A stretch of 64,000 bases of DNA from Chishuiella changwenlii (GCF_900142565.1 NZ_FRBH01000007.1:241185-305184); one strand, 5' to 3'; positions 25,920-34,623 are shown, counted from the first letter of the stretch. Notes: generated by a model not told the origin, from the sequence alone. Numbers and translations: made by a program.

Positions 25920-26867
25920 TTGAAACAGAATTTAGCAACAATTGCCTTTTATAATGTAGAAAATTTTTATTCAAAAACTTCTGAAGAATCATTTTTGCCA
26001 AGTAATTTAATTAAATGGAAAGCTGGTAGATATGATGAAAAACTAAATAAAATAGCTTTTTGTATTGCTAAAATCGGAAAATCAGAAACGAATCAATTGC
26101 CTTCTGTTGTTGGCTTGGCAGAAATAGAAAATGAAGATGTACTACAAGATTTAACGGATAATAGCTTTTTAAAAGAAGGAAAATATAAATCCTTAATTTA
26201 TCAGTCTTTAGATGAAAGAAAAATTAATGTTGGATTTATTTATAAAGAAGATGATTTTATAGTTGAAAAAAGCGAACCAATTCGAATTGTTTTTAAAGAT
26301 CAATTAGGTGAAAAATCATATACAAGAGACATTTTATATGTAAACGGAAAATTATTCGGTCATAAAATTCACTTTTTTATTGTACATCTACCATCTAAAA
26401 TTGATAAAGAAATTAATCAAGTTAAGCGTCAGTATATGATGCAAACAATAAGAAAAAGAATTGATGAAATACTATCCGAAAATCACTCTGAGAGAATTGT
26501 TTTAATGGGAGATTTTAATGATACTCCAACCAATGAAGATTTGCGATTAGAGCTTAATACAAGGGCAAATGTTAACGAGTTAAAGAAATTTGAATTATAT
26601 AATCCTATGGTTGCTTTACAATCTTATAGTAGAGGATCTTTAATGTTTAAAAAACAATGGATGTTATTTGATCAACAACTTTTTTCAAAAGGCTTTTTTG
26701 ATCATTCTTCTCCATTAGAAATGTTAAAAACAGATATTTTTGATGCGAGTTTTTTAAAGAATAGTAGCGGAAAATCAATTAGTTTACCGTTTAGAACATT
26801 TGTTGGTAGAAAATATTTCGGTGGGTATAGTGATCATTTTCCCATTTTTACCATTTTAAAGTGGTAA
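25920..26867 (+). CDS. Endonuclease/exonuclease/phosphatase (EEP) family protein, cytoplasmic
   Basis: A 315-residue EEP-fold phosphoesterase. Motifs visible: TIAFYNVENFY at the N-terminus, the catalytic Glu in VVGLAEIENEDVL, MGDFNDTP and the terminal GGYSDHFPIF. There is no signal peptide, unlike the paralogue at 45764-46969 with which it shares the fold and spacing of motifs. The start is TTG 25920: a -7-like TATTTTTA ends about 12 bases upstream, and no ATG occurs near the N-terminus. It precedes an Lrp-type regulator and deoC, so a part in nucleotide turnover is possible. Substrate unknown. Confidence 0.88.
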   Translation: MKQNLATIAFYNVENFYSKTSEESFLPSNLIKWKAGRYDEKLNKIAFCIAKIGKSETNQLPSVVGLAEIENEDVLQDLTDNSFLKEGKYKSLIYQSLDERKINVGFIYKEDDFIVEKSEPIRIVFKDQLGEKSYTRDILYVNGKLFGHKIHFFIVHLPSKIDKEINQVKRQYMMQTIRKRIDEILSENHSERIVLMGDFNDTPTNEDLRLELNTRANVNELKKFELYNPMVALQSYSRGSLMFKKQWMLFDQQLFSKGFFDHSSPLEMLKTDIFDASFLKNSSGKSISLPFRTFVGRKYFGGYSDHFPIFTILKW

Positions 26868-26891
26868 ATTTGTTTTTAAATAAATTAAAAA

Positions 26892-27365
26892 GTGAGAATT
26901 CACGAGAATGGACAGATAGAAATTGACGGAATCGATAAATTGATTTTAAATTCGTTTATGGAGAATGCCAATATGCCTGTTTCTCAGCTTGCAAAAGAGT
27001 TGAGAATATCAAATACTGCTGTCCATCAACGAATAAAAAAATTAGAAACATCGGGTGTTATCGATGCTACAAAAGCAATAGTTAACCCAACTGTTTTGGG
27101 TTACTCTACCATGTCTTTTGTAGGTGTATTTATGGATAAACCATCATCTTATAAATTAGTAATTAATTCTCTGGAGCAAATTCCAGAAGTTGTAGAAGCT
27201 CACTTTACAACGGGTAATTATGGTATTTTTTTAAAGATATTATGTCGTGATAATTTGCATTTAATGAATGTTTTAAATCAAAAAATTCAGCAGATTGATG
27301 GCGTAACACGTACAGAAACAATAATTTCATTAGAACAACCAATAGTAAGACAAATAAAACTTTAA
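26892..27365 (+). CDS. Lrp/AsnC family transcriptional regulator
   Basis: A 157-residue regulator: N-terminal helix-turn-helix (about 12-60, PVSQLAKELRISNTAVHQRI) and C-terminal RAM ligand-binding domain (about 75-150, including VEAHFTTGNYGIFLKILC). The start is GTG 26892; the family's DGIDKLILNSF follows at a normal distance. A -7 element TAAATTTG at 26865-26872 overlaps the preceding stop codon and gives the gene its own promoter. deoC starts 6 bases after its stop. Confidence 0.93.
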   Translation: MRIHENGQIEIDGIDKLILNSFMENANMPVSQLAKELRISNTAVHQRIKKLETSGVIDATKAIVNPTVLGYSTMSFVGVFMDKPSSYKLVINSLEQIPEVVEAHFTTGNYGIFLKILCRDNLHLMNVLNQKIQQIDGVTRTETIISLEQPIVRQIKL

Positions 27366-27371
27366 TATACA

Positions 27372-28115
27372 ATGAATATTAATAAGTATTTAGACTCGAC
27401 GTATTTAAAAACATCTGAACAAGTGGGTATATCTAATTCAGATACTTTGGATATTGTACATCAATTGACACAAGAAGCCATTGATAATGATATTTATGCT
27501 GTAATGATTCGTCCAGATTATGTTCGATCAATACGTGAAATATTAGATAAAAAACAATCTAACGTTGTTTTAGGAACTGTAATAGGTTTTCCTGAAGGAA
27601 CAAATGATTTGAATGAAAAACTAAGAGAAGCACAAAAAGCAATCGCTGACGGAGCCGATGAATTAGACTTTGTTGTTAATTATGAAGCTTTTAAGAAAGG
27701 TGATGTAAAAAAAGTTGCAGAAGAAATAGAATCAGCAACTTCAGTCGTGTTAAGAGGAGGAAAAATAATAAAATGGATTATTGAGACTGCTGCATTAACT
27801 GATGAGCAAATTATACAAATAACACAATTAATTCGTGATATTGTGCTAGAGAAAATCGGTGAAGAATATGCATCTAAGGTTTTTGTAAAATCTTCTACAG
27901 GTTTTTTTGTTACAGAAAACGGAGCACCAAATGGAGCAAATGAACATGTAATAAAATTAATGTTAGAAAATGCAGGATCATTACCAGTTAAAGCATCTGG
28001 AGGTGTTAAAACGACCGAAGATGCCGAGAAAATGATTCAGTTAGGAGTTCAACGAATTGGAACATCTTCTGCATTAGCAATAATTAATGGGGAAAAAGCG
28101 ACAGATGGTTATTAA
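27372..28115 (+). CDS. deoC: Deoxyribose-phosphate aldolase
   Basis: Splits 2-deoxyribose-5-phosphate to acetaldehyde and glyceraldehyde-3-P in deoxynucleoside catabolism. The 247-residue class I aldolase has the Schiff-base lysine Lys173 in VFVKSSTGF. Asp99 is in ELDFVVN, and VKASGGVKT carries the second conserved Lys. It lies 6 bases after the Lrp-type regulator gene, which may respond to a nucleoside or amino-acid signal. The operon ends at a terminator at 28141. Confidence 0.96.
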   Translation: MNINKYLDSTYLKTSEQVGISNSDTLDIVHQLTQEAIDNDIYAVMIRPDYVRSIREILDKKQSNVVLGTVIGFPEGTNDLNEKLREAQKAIADGADELDFVVNYEAFKKGDVKKVAEEIESATSVVLRGGKIIKWIIETAALTDEQIIQITQLIRDIVLEKIGEEYASKVFVKSSTGFFVTENGAPNGANEHVIKLMLENAGSLPVKASGGVKTTEDAEKMIQLGVQRIGTSSALAIINGEKATDGY

Positions 28116-28140
28116 ACAATAATAATTAGACGTACTATAT

Positions 28141-28167
28141 AAAAGCCTCATTTAGAGGCTTTTTTTA
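28141..28167 (+). terminator. Rho-independent terminator of the lrp-like/deoC operon
   Basis: AAAAGCCTC-ATTTA-GAGGCTTTTTTT. Confidence 0.85.
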
Positions 28168-28243
28168 TTTGTCAGAAAATAACCAATCCCTACGTTGTTG
28201 TTTTTTATTTTTCTTATGTTTGTACTCCTTGTAAAAATTTAAC

Positions 28244-28257
28244 TTGATTTATATCAA
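28244..28257. promoter_or_regulatory. FNR-type box TTGAT-TTAT-ATCAA
   Basis: A perfect match to the canonical FNR consensus TTGAT-N4-ATCAA. Downstream, TAATTTG (28281-28287) resembles a -7 element. If transcription starts about 5 bases later, the box centre is near -41.5, the class II activation position. It lies upstream of the AraC-type gene and so possibly of the pilus-like operon's control. Occurrence by chance in AT-rich DNA cannot be excluded. Confidence 0.5.
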
Positions 28258-28307
28258 TAGTTTTCATAAATTAAGGTACTTAATTTGCACATTAATATAT
28301 CAGGGAT

Positions 28308-29174
28308 ATGTTATTAGATAATCATAACACTTATCAAGATAAGTTGAATATCAAAGAGGGCTTAGTAGCTCTTCGTTTAAATGATTTTAATCGTGAGGAG
28401 AATAGTTTTATTCACTTCTCGAACAATAACTTTTATGGTATTATTTGGTCGGGTTCTACTTCTTGTGAACATGAAGTTAATGGGAAAATTGTTGTTATTC
28501 CGAAAAATCACTTTTTATATTTAGCACCTAATTTATCGCAACATTTTATTCCTCAGGATACAAACGTAGACTCGTATTACATTGCTTTTAAAGAAGAATT
28601 TTATTCTAGATCTATAGAAGATAATATCCGATTGGAAAATAGTAGACTTTTTTCGCGTAATTTTATTAATGCGATTGAGAATAAGATTTGTTCAGAATCG
28701 TTTTTTATTAAAAACTTCATAGAATATTTTGTTAATTCCTTTAATGATGTTCTTTCTATTCAATTGGTTCATAATCTTTTAGAAAGAATACTTTTAAATG
28801 GAAAAATTGCTGTAAAAGATTCTGAAAGTAAAACTGCCCATGATGATTATGATGTTGAAATTGCAACAAAATTTAAAAAACTATTACAATCTAATGTCAA
28901 CGAAAATAGACAGGTTACTTTTTATATTGATCAGCTATTTGTTACTAAACGTAGGTTAGACAAGGCGACACAGGTTGTGTTCAATAAATCTGCTAAACAA
29001 TTAATAACAGAAGAGTTAATGAAAAATGCTAAAATTATGTTAGCTAACTCTGGTATGACTGTAAAGGAAATAGCTTTTGAATTAAGTTTTTTTCAGGAAA
29101 CAAATTTTACTGCCTTCTTTAAAAAGAATGAAGGTGTCTCTCCAACTGTATTCAGACAAAACACTCTGAATTAA
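28308..29174 (+). CDS. AraC family transcriptional regulator, likely controller of the pilus-like operon
   Basis: A 288-residue regulator. Residues 1-180 form a beta-rich sensing region with no close named family. Residues about 190-285 are the AraC DNA-binding domain: VTFYIDQLFVTKRRL for the first helix-turn-helix, and MTVKEIAFELSFFQETNFTAFFK plus NEGVSPTVFRQ for the second. It lies directly upstream of, and in the same direction as, the pilin-chaperone-tip-usher-like operon. Three phased direct repeats lie between. AraC-type activators (Rns/CfaD) control CFA/I-type pili in enterotoxigenic E. coli, so the arrangement is familiar; the target is inferred. Confidence 0.88.
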   Translation: MLLDNHNTYQDKLNIKEGLVALRLNDFNREENSFIHFSNNNFYGIIWSGSTSCEHEVNGKIVVIPKNHFLYLAPNLSQHFIPQDTNVDSYYIAFKEEFYSRSIEDNIRLENSRLFSRNFINAIENKICSESFFIKNFIEYFVNSFNDVLSIQLVHNLLERILLNGKIAVKDSESKTAHDDYDVEIATKFKKLLQSNVNENRQVTFYIDQLFVTKRRLDKATQVVFNKSAKQLITEELMKNAKIMLANSGMTVKEIAFELSFFQETNFTAFFKKNEGVSPTVFRQNTLN

Positions 29175-29177
29175 ATA

Positions 29178-29227
29178 TTTAATCGATTAAAAGTGCTTTT
29201 TTAATCATCTTTTTGTAGTTTTTAATC
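29178..29227 (+). promoter_or_regulatory. Three phased direct repeats TTTAATC, candidate AraC-type operator
   Basis: TTTAATC occurs at 29178-29184, 29200-29206 and 29221-29227, i.e. spaced 22 and 21 bp. The two downstream copies share a longer core (TTTTTAATCA). The last copy reaches the -33 region of the TAACTTTG promoter at 29250. Face-of-the-helix phasing fits AraC-family dimers. Confidence 0.55.
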
Positions 29228-29249
29228 ACAAATGTTAAGATTAGTACTA

Positions 29250-29257
29250 TAACTTTG
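29250..29257 (+). promoter_or_regulatory. -7 element of the pilin gene (TAACTTTG)
   Basis: Exact TAnnTTTG. The predicted leader is about 88 bases, unusually long for this window. It contains AAAAAAGGAGGATT about 70 bases before the pilin ATG, too far to be its ribosome binding site. Confidence 0.65.
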
Positions 29258-29350
29258 CATCCGCACTCTTGAAAAAAGGAGGATTAAATTTAGTAATTAA
29301 ATTTGATATAAGCAAAACTTTAACATAAAAATTAAAAACAAAATAAAGTT

Positions 29351-29890
29351 ATGAAAAATGCAGTATTCGTTTTAACAGTTTTCTGTGCATTAATATCAGG
29401 AGTTTCATTTGCTCAAGCAACAGCTACTTTAAACGTAAAGCTTTACCCAATTCAAACTATCTTAATTGGAGGAGATAACACAGTTAATTTAGAGTATAAA
29501 ACTAAAGATGACTACCAAAACGGTGTAACAGCTAATATGAAAGATCATTTAGTAGTTTACAGTACAGGTGGTTTCGCTGTAAATGTAAAGTCTGAAAATG
29601 AAGATTTAATATACACTAAAGACGGTTTAACAAGCAAAATTGCTGCTAACACAATTAACTTACAAGCAAGTTTAGGAACTGGAAATGCATTAAACGCTTC
29701 AACAATGAGTAATGTAGTTTTAGAAAATTCTAACAAAAAATTAATCTCTAGTAACGTTGGAGGAACAGAATTAAAGTTCAACATTGCTTACAACGGTAAG
29801 GGAAATAACGACTATGTAAACAAGTATTACAACGTAGAAACACCTAACGTCTATACGACAACCGTTACTTACACAATCGAAGCTCAATAA
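29351..29890 (+). CDS. Secreted pilin-like major subunit (proposed)
   Basis: A 179-residue secreted protein: signal peptide to about residue 21 (VSFAQA), then a single all-beta domain with alternating hydrophobic strands and a final strand YTTTVTYTIEAQ. It aligns with the C-terminal half of the 341-residue protein encoded at 30764. Shared elements are DYQNGV/DYINGV, FAVNVKSEN/CEIQVSSQN, LKFNIAYNG/KYTIIYSTA and the closing YTI..Q. It has no cysteines. First position after the promoter, small size and regular codon use suggest an abundant fibre subunit. It is not a FimA/Mfa1-type (type V) pilin, since it is not a lipoprotein. No named family recognised. Confidence 0.7.
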   Translation: MKNAVFVLTVFCALISGVSFAQATATLNVKLYPIQTILIGGDNTVNLEYKTKDDYQNGVTANMKDHLVVYSTGGFAVNVKSENEDLIYTKDGLTSKIAANTINLQASLGTGNALNASTMSNVVLENSNKKLISSNVGGTELKFNIAYNGKGNNDYVNKYYNVETPNVYTTTVTYTIEAQ

Positions 29891-29964
29891 TATTAATTAT
29901 AAAATAACAAATAAGCAATGTGAATAGCATTGCTTATTTTACCACTGTGCTACCTCCTAAACTT

Positions 29965-30774
29965 ATGAAGAAGCTTTGTCTTATTTATAAACCTCTATTA
30001 CTTCTTTTTTTCTCGATAGGTACACAAATTTTTGCTCAATCGGGAATTTCTGTTAGTCCACCAAGGACATATTTTACTTTAAATCCAGGCGAAAGCGATA
30101 GAAAAAAGATCTTAGTAACCAATGTAAGTGATGTGAGTACATTAGAATTATCAATTTCATTTAACGATTGGAAATATGATAATTATGGTTCTAATGTAAT
30201 CTCAGATCCTAATACGCTGACTATAAGTGCAGCAAAATGGATTACGGTTTTATCTGGAAATGTTTTTAAACTTGGCCCAAAAGAATCGAAAGAGATTGAA
30301 GTTCTGATGCAAGTCCCAGACAAGATTAATTCTGAGAATATACATACTGCAATGATGTATATTACACAAACTAATCCTGTTGAGGGTAAAAATAAAAGTG
30401 GAGAAAATATCAAAATCTCAATAAGAACTGGAGTTAAGATTTATCAAAGATTAAATATTGGTAGAAATCAAGATATTGATTTTACAGATTTCAAATTTGA
30501 TAAAGCAAATAACCAATTAATTCTGAATGTTCAGAATGATGGAAATGTTTGGAGCGAAGGAACGATTAAAAATGAATTAATTAATCAGGAAACAGGAAAA
30601 CAGACTATTTTAAAAGATGTTGTTTTTTACAGCTTACCAAACGATAAACGAATTGTACTAATGTCTTTACCAGAAGATTTAGAGAAAGGAAATTACATTG
30701 TTACGGCAACTTTAGCTTTAGATGATGTAGAGAATATAAAAATTGCTGAATTAAGTTTTTCGAATGAAAAATAA
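29965..30774 (+). CDS. PapD-like periplasmic pilus-assembly chaperone (proposed)
   Basis: A 269-residue secreted protein with signal peptide to about residue 24 (IFAQS). Two Ig-like domains follow: the first begins SPPRTYFTLNPGES and contains VTNVSDVSTLELSI, as in PapD-type and related chaperones. A linker at VKIYQRL precedes the second (VQNDGNVWSEGTI). ATG 29965 is used; the upstream in-frame codon would add 15 residues before a normal signal peptide. The classical FGS/FGL signatures are not evident, so this is a distant relative. It follows the pilin gene by 74 bases and overlaps the next gene by 11 bases. Confidence 0.7.
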   Translation: MKKLCLIYKPLLLLFFSIGTQIFAQSGISVSPPRTYFTLNPGESDRKKILVTNVSDVSTLELSISFNDWKYDNYGSNVISDPNTLTISAAKWITVLSGNVFKLGPKESKEIEVLMQVPDKINSENIHTAMMYITQTNPVEGKNKSGENIKISIRTGVKIYQRLNIGRNQDIDFTDFKFDKANNQLILNVQNDGNVWSEGTIKNELINQETGKQTILKDVVFYSLPNDKRIVLMSLPEDLEKGNYIVTATLALDDVENIKIAELSFSNEK

Positions 30775-31789
30775 AAACGTCTTAAATTATTTCTTGCTAT
30801 TAATGTTGTTATTTTCAACGTTTTTATCGGCACAGGAATTTAAAATGGGTTCATACAATAGCGGATGGATTCCTGTAAATTCTAGTGCGGGAGTAACAAT
30901 AAAAGATTTTCTGAAAATACAGCTTGATATGCAATCTAGAACAGATTACAAGAATTGGTCTATAGTTGCTCGCGTTATTTCTCCTATAAAAAATGCTGAT
31001 AATAAAGAGTTTCCTGTAAATAAATTAAAGTTTAAATTCGGTAATTATACTACACAACAATATTATTCTAAGAATTATCCAACTACAGCTCAATTAGGTG
31101 CGATACAAGGAGATATTGCAATGAATTTTACAAGATCATATTTTATCAAAAACTCTCAGGTTTCTACCAATACAAATGGTGAATATGGTAATATCTTATT
31201 AAATTATGATTTAATTATTGAAGGTGGAAGTTATTTAAATAATTTAAAATCTTGGAATAATTATAATATTCAATTAGAACTTACTTTGTTAGATGGTTTT
31301 AGTAATGTAATAAGTAGCGTTGTTACCAATACATTTTCTATGCAAATTAGTCCACAAGGGAACTATCCAAATACGCCTTCATTTTCTATTTCTGTAGATG
31401 GTTCTGCAACTAATGGAGAGCTTGTTTTTAGTACAATGAGTGACTATATAAATGGAGTGAGAAAAGAATATATAAATGGATTAAATGTTTCATCAGATAC
31501 AGCTTGTGAAATTCAAGTTTCTTCTCAAAATGCATATTTAAGTACTAGTTCGTCAAATAATTTAGATTTAAATTCTGTGAGAATTCAATTAAGAGATACA
31601 GAAACAAACAAACTTTCAAACGAAATAAAGTTATCTACATATAATCAAACTTTACTTACAAGTTCTCAAGCTATTTCAGGGAAAAAATATACTATAATTT
31701 ATTCTACAGCAGCTTCAGATCAAAAAATAATGAATAGCAAGTCTGGGAATTATAGTACAACTCTTTTATACACAATTTCCCCTCAATAA
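30764..31789 (+). CDS. Two-domain tip/minor pilus subunit (proposed adhesin)
   Basis: A 341-residue secreted protein: signal peptide to about residue 23 (FLSAQ), an N-terminal beta-rich domain (about 25-200) and a C-terminal domain (about 205-341). The C-terminal domain is recognisably homologous to the pilin at 29351 (DYINGV, EIQVSSQN, KYTIIYSTA, LLYTISPQ). An adhesive N-terminal domain joined to a pilin-like domain is the design of chaperone-usher tip adhesins such as FimH or CfaE. No lectin motif is recognised. The start overlaps the chaperone gene by 11 bases; the usher-like gene starts 4 bases after its stop. Confidence 0.72.
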   Translation: MKNKNVLNYFLLLMLLFSTFLSAQEFKMGSYNSGWIPVNSSAGVTIKDFLKIQLDMQSRTDYKNWSIVARVISPIKNADNKEFPVNKLKFKFGNYTTQQYYSKNYPTTAQLGAIQGDIAMNFTRSYFIKNSQVSTNTNGEYGNILLNYDLIIEGGSYLNNLKSWNNYNIQLELTLLDGFSNVISSVVTNTFSMQISPQGNYPNTPSFSISVDGSATNGELVFSTMSDYINGVRKEYINGLNVSSDTACEIQVSSQNAYLSTSSSNNLDLNSVRIQLRDTETNKLSNEIKLSTYNQTLLTSSQAISGKKYTIIYSTAASDQKIMNSKSGNYSTTLLYTISPQ

Positions 31790-31793
31790 TTTT

Positions 31794-34610
31794 ATGTGTT
31801 TTTTGATAAATAAATGGAGAAGAATATTTTTTATTCTGCTAATAATTTTTAGCGGATTAAATATTTATGCTCAAAATAATTTATCAAAACCTTTAATTTT
31901 TAAGACAGAGAAAGAAATAGAAATAAAGGATGATTATGTTTTTACAGTTATCATGCAGTTTGAAAATACGACGAATGATACTATAAATGCACAATTAAAA
32001 CTAAAATTACCATCGGCTATAAAATCATATAGTCAGGATTATTTAACAATAAAAATCAATCCAAATAAAAAGGCTTTTATACCATTAAAGTTTTCTGTAA
32101 ATAAGGTACAAACTGCTGGTAAAATACCATTAAATTTTACCATTATTGATCTTAAAACTCAACAAGAGTTAGCAAATTCAACGACGCAAGTTAGTATTTT
32201 ATCTAAAAGAGAATTAAAAGTTTTTCCTGTTCAACCCAATTTATTTTACAGACAAGAAGGTGATTCTGTACATTACGAATTAAGAGTAATTAATTCTGGA
32301 AATCAAAAAGCAAGGATTTTTATTAATAATGTTTTACCAGATTTTAGAGGGAATTTTACAACAGAAAATAGAAAAGTTGATATTGATGCATTTAAAGAAA
32401 AGATAGTTCGCTTTTCTAAATTTGTAAGTAGAGACATGATAAAAGTAGAGCAGTTTCAAGCAAATGTTTCTGCTTATACAGCAAATGATGAATTTGTAGG
32501 AAATGTATTTTTTAATATTCAGAATGCAAGTTCGAACCGTAGTTTTGTAGATCCAACAAATTTTAATCAATCATGGATTCAACAATCATCAAATTACGTA
32601 AGAATGACGATGAGAGATGTTGGCGCTCAGAATGAGAATTTAAATTTTATGGCTCATCAAGAGTTTTCGGTTGGTTTAAATGAATTCGCTTATAATATAA
32701 ATACATCTTCATGGAAAAATAATCAAGATATGTTATTAACAGATTCTTGGTTAAAGTATCAACGTAATGGAAAGGGAGTGTTATTAGGAACAATTAATAG
32801 CAACGATTTCGATATGCCAATAAACGGTCGTGGCGTTATGTTTTTTAATAATTTCGACAAAACTGATAAAAAAATAATTGTTGGTGCTGCTGAAAGAAAT
32901 TATAATCTGTTAGATAATTTTAATCCTAATCAATATAAAAATAATTATACAGCATTCGCTAATACAAGATTTTTAGTTAGAGAAGATAATGAGTTAGAGT
33001 CTACTGTTTTATACGATAGAAATGTTTCCGTTTCTAATTTTATTTTAACAAATGATTACAGATGGACGTCAAAAAATAAATGGAATCATTCGGTAAGATT
33101 TGGATATGGATTTTCTAAATTAAATCAAACAAATCGTTTTGAGAATTCACTTTCATTGGCAGCAAATGTTTCAGGAAGTGTCGGAAAATACGATATTTAC
33201 AGTACAAATTATTTTAGTTCAGGATATTATCCAGGAGTAAGGAGTGGGGCATTGTACTTAAATCAACGTATTCAACGAGTTTTTAAAAAATTCTCTCTTT
33301 GGACAGCCTTCACTTTAACCAATAACAATCCTAAATCTGTAGACAATAATTTAACCTATTACACGAATTCTAATCAATCTAAAGCTTTAAGAGCAGAGGT
33401 AGGAACTTCTTTTAGAATCGGAAATCAGTTTAATTTATCAATTTCCCCAAAATTGAATGTAGAACAGGGAAACGTTTTCAATGTTAATTCGTTTAGTTAT
33501 TCACCAATCCATTTTAAATCAAGTTATTTAAATGGTTCTTTTTCTTGGTTGTCTAATTCTCGTAATCATCAGTTAGTTTTAAATACTTACGCTGGAGGTT
33601 ATACTTTTGATGAAAGAAGTGATATCAACCTTCTTTTGTTTGGACAATTAACTTGGAGTTATAGATTTCTACAGTTAAACACATCTTATCAGAAAGGAAG
33701 TTTAATGATTGCAGAAGTATATTCAAGAAATAATATTAACAATCACTTAGAACGTTATAATGCAGCTTTAAGTTTAAGGAAAGATTTTTTCCATAAAAGA
33801 TTAAATACATTATTAAGTGGATATTATAATTTTGATAGAAACTTTGGAAACACATTTACGTTTGGTGGAACAATAGAATATCAACCATTTGATAATTTTA
33901 CCATTAATACCCAAATTAATTACAATAAGTTTCATTCTAATTTTTTCACAAACGATCAATCATATTACCAAGTAGGTGTACAGTATAATTTACCTGCTAA
34001 AAAAACTGTAACCGATATTAAAAATGGAAATTTAGATTTGTTTATTTATTATGATTACAATGCAAATGGAGTTTTTGATGCTGGAGATCAAATAGCAGAT
34101 AATCGTGTTGTAAAAATAAATGAGACAACATTTATAACTGATCTTGATGGTAAAATAAAATATAAAAAAGTTCCTTATGGAGACTATGTAATAAACCTAC
34201 CTGGAGAAAAATGGTTTTCTCAAGATTATGCCATTCATTTAAATAACAAAACAATGTCATTGGCTATTCCAATGCAACAAACAGGAATTGTGAGAGGAAG
34301 AATTGTTTATGAATTAACATCTAATTTAGAGTATCAAGTTTCAGCAAGTATGTCAGGTTTTACATTAGTTTTTACAAGTGATAATGGACAAATTTTTAAT
34401 GTAAGAACAAATGATAGAGGAGAGTATACTGCATTTTTACCAGTTGGAAATTATTCGTTCTCTATTCTTGAGAAAAGTTTGCCAGAACATGTTTATGCAA
34501 AAATATTTTCTAACAAAGTTACAGTTCATCAAGAAGATAATATAGATTATGAACCACTTGTTTTGAAGATAAAAGAAAGAAAAGTAAACATTAAACGTTT
34601 CGGAAATTAA
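31794..34610 (+). CDS. Usher-like outer-membrane beta-barrel protein (proposed)
   Basis: A 938-residue outer-membrane protein. After a signal peptide (NIYAQ near residue 27) come two or so Ig-like domains (about 30-250). A large barrel follows (about 260-720) with many alternating strands separated by Asn-rich loops. Two C-terminal Cna-B/SdrD-like modules complete it (about 750-940; YYDYNANGVFDAGDQ, DLDGKIKYKKVPYGDY, RGRIVYEL, RTNDRGEYTAFLPVG). Size, position after chaperone and subunits, and a soluble C-terminal region fit an usher. The canonical usher N-terminal and plug domains are not recognisable, so the call rests mainly on context. It ends at the terminator at 34624. Confidence 0.6.
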   Translation: MCFLINKWRRIFFILLIIFSGLNIYAQNNLSKPLIFKTEKEIEIKDDYVFTVIMQFENTTNDTINAQLKLKLPSAIKSYSQDYLTIKINPNKKAFIPLKFSVNKVQTAGKIPLNFTIIDLKTQQELANSTTQVSILSKRELKVFPVQPNLFYRQEGDSVHYELRVINSGNQKARIFINNVLPDFRGNFTTENRKVDIDAFKEKIVRFSKFVSRDMIKVEQFQANVSAYTANDEFVGNVFFNIQNASSNRSFVDPTNFNQSWIQQSSNYVRMTMRDVGAQNENLNFMAHQEFSVGLNEFAYNINTSSWKNNQDMLLTDSWLKYQRNGKGVLLGTINSNDFDMPINGRGVMFFNNFDKTDKKIIVGAAERNYNLLDNFNPNQYKNNYTAFANTRFLVREDNELESTVLYDRNVSVSNFILTNDYRWTSKNKWNHSVRFGYGFSKLNQTNRFENSLSLAANVSGSVGKYDIYSTNYFSSGYYPGVRSGALYLNQRIQRVFKKFSLWTAFTLTNNNPKSVDNNLTYYTNSNQSKALRAEVGTSFRIGNQFNLSISPKLNVEQGNVFNVNSFSYSPIHFKSSYLNGSFSWLSNSRNHQLVLNTYAGGYTFDERSDINLLLFGQLTWSYRFLQLNTSYQKGSLMIAEVYSRNNINNHLERYNAALSLRKDFFHKRLNTLLSGYYNFDRNFGNTFTFGGTIEYQPFDNFTINTQINYNKFHSNFFTNDQSYYQVGVQYNLPAKKTVTDIKNGNLDLFIYYDYNANGVFDAGDQIADNRVVKINETTFITDLDGKIKYKKVPYGDYVINLPGEKWFSQDYAIHLNNKTMSLAIPMQQTGIVRGRIVYELTSNLEYQVSASMSGFTLVFTSDNGQIFNVRTNDRGEYTAFLPVGNYSFSILEKSLPEHVYAKIFSNKVTVHQEDNIDYEPLVLKIKERKVNIKRFGN

Positions 34611-34623
34611 ATTTCTATAAACC

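Noticed and set aside
29273..29286. Strong purine-rich AAAAAAGGAGGATT as a ribosome binding site for the pilin
   Set aside because: It is about 70 bases upstream of the pilin ATG. A short TTG-initiated frame follows it, but there is no evidence that it is translated.
31794..34610. Annotating the barrel as a true FimD/PapC usher
   Set aside because: Canonical usher N-terminal and middle-plug domains cannot be recognised. It is kept as usher-like by context only.
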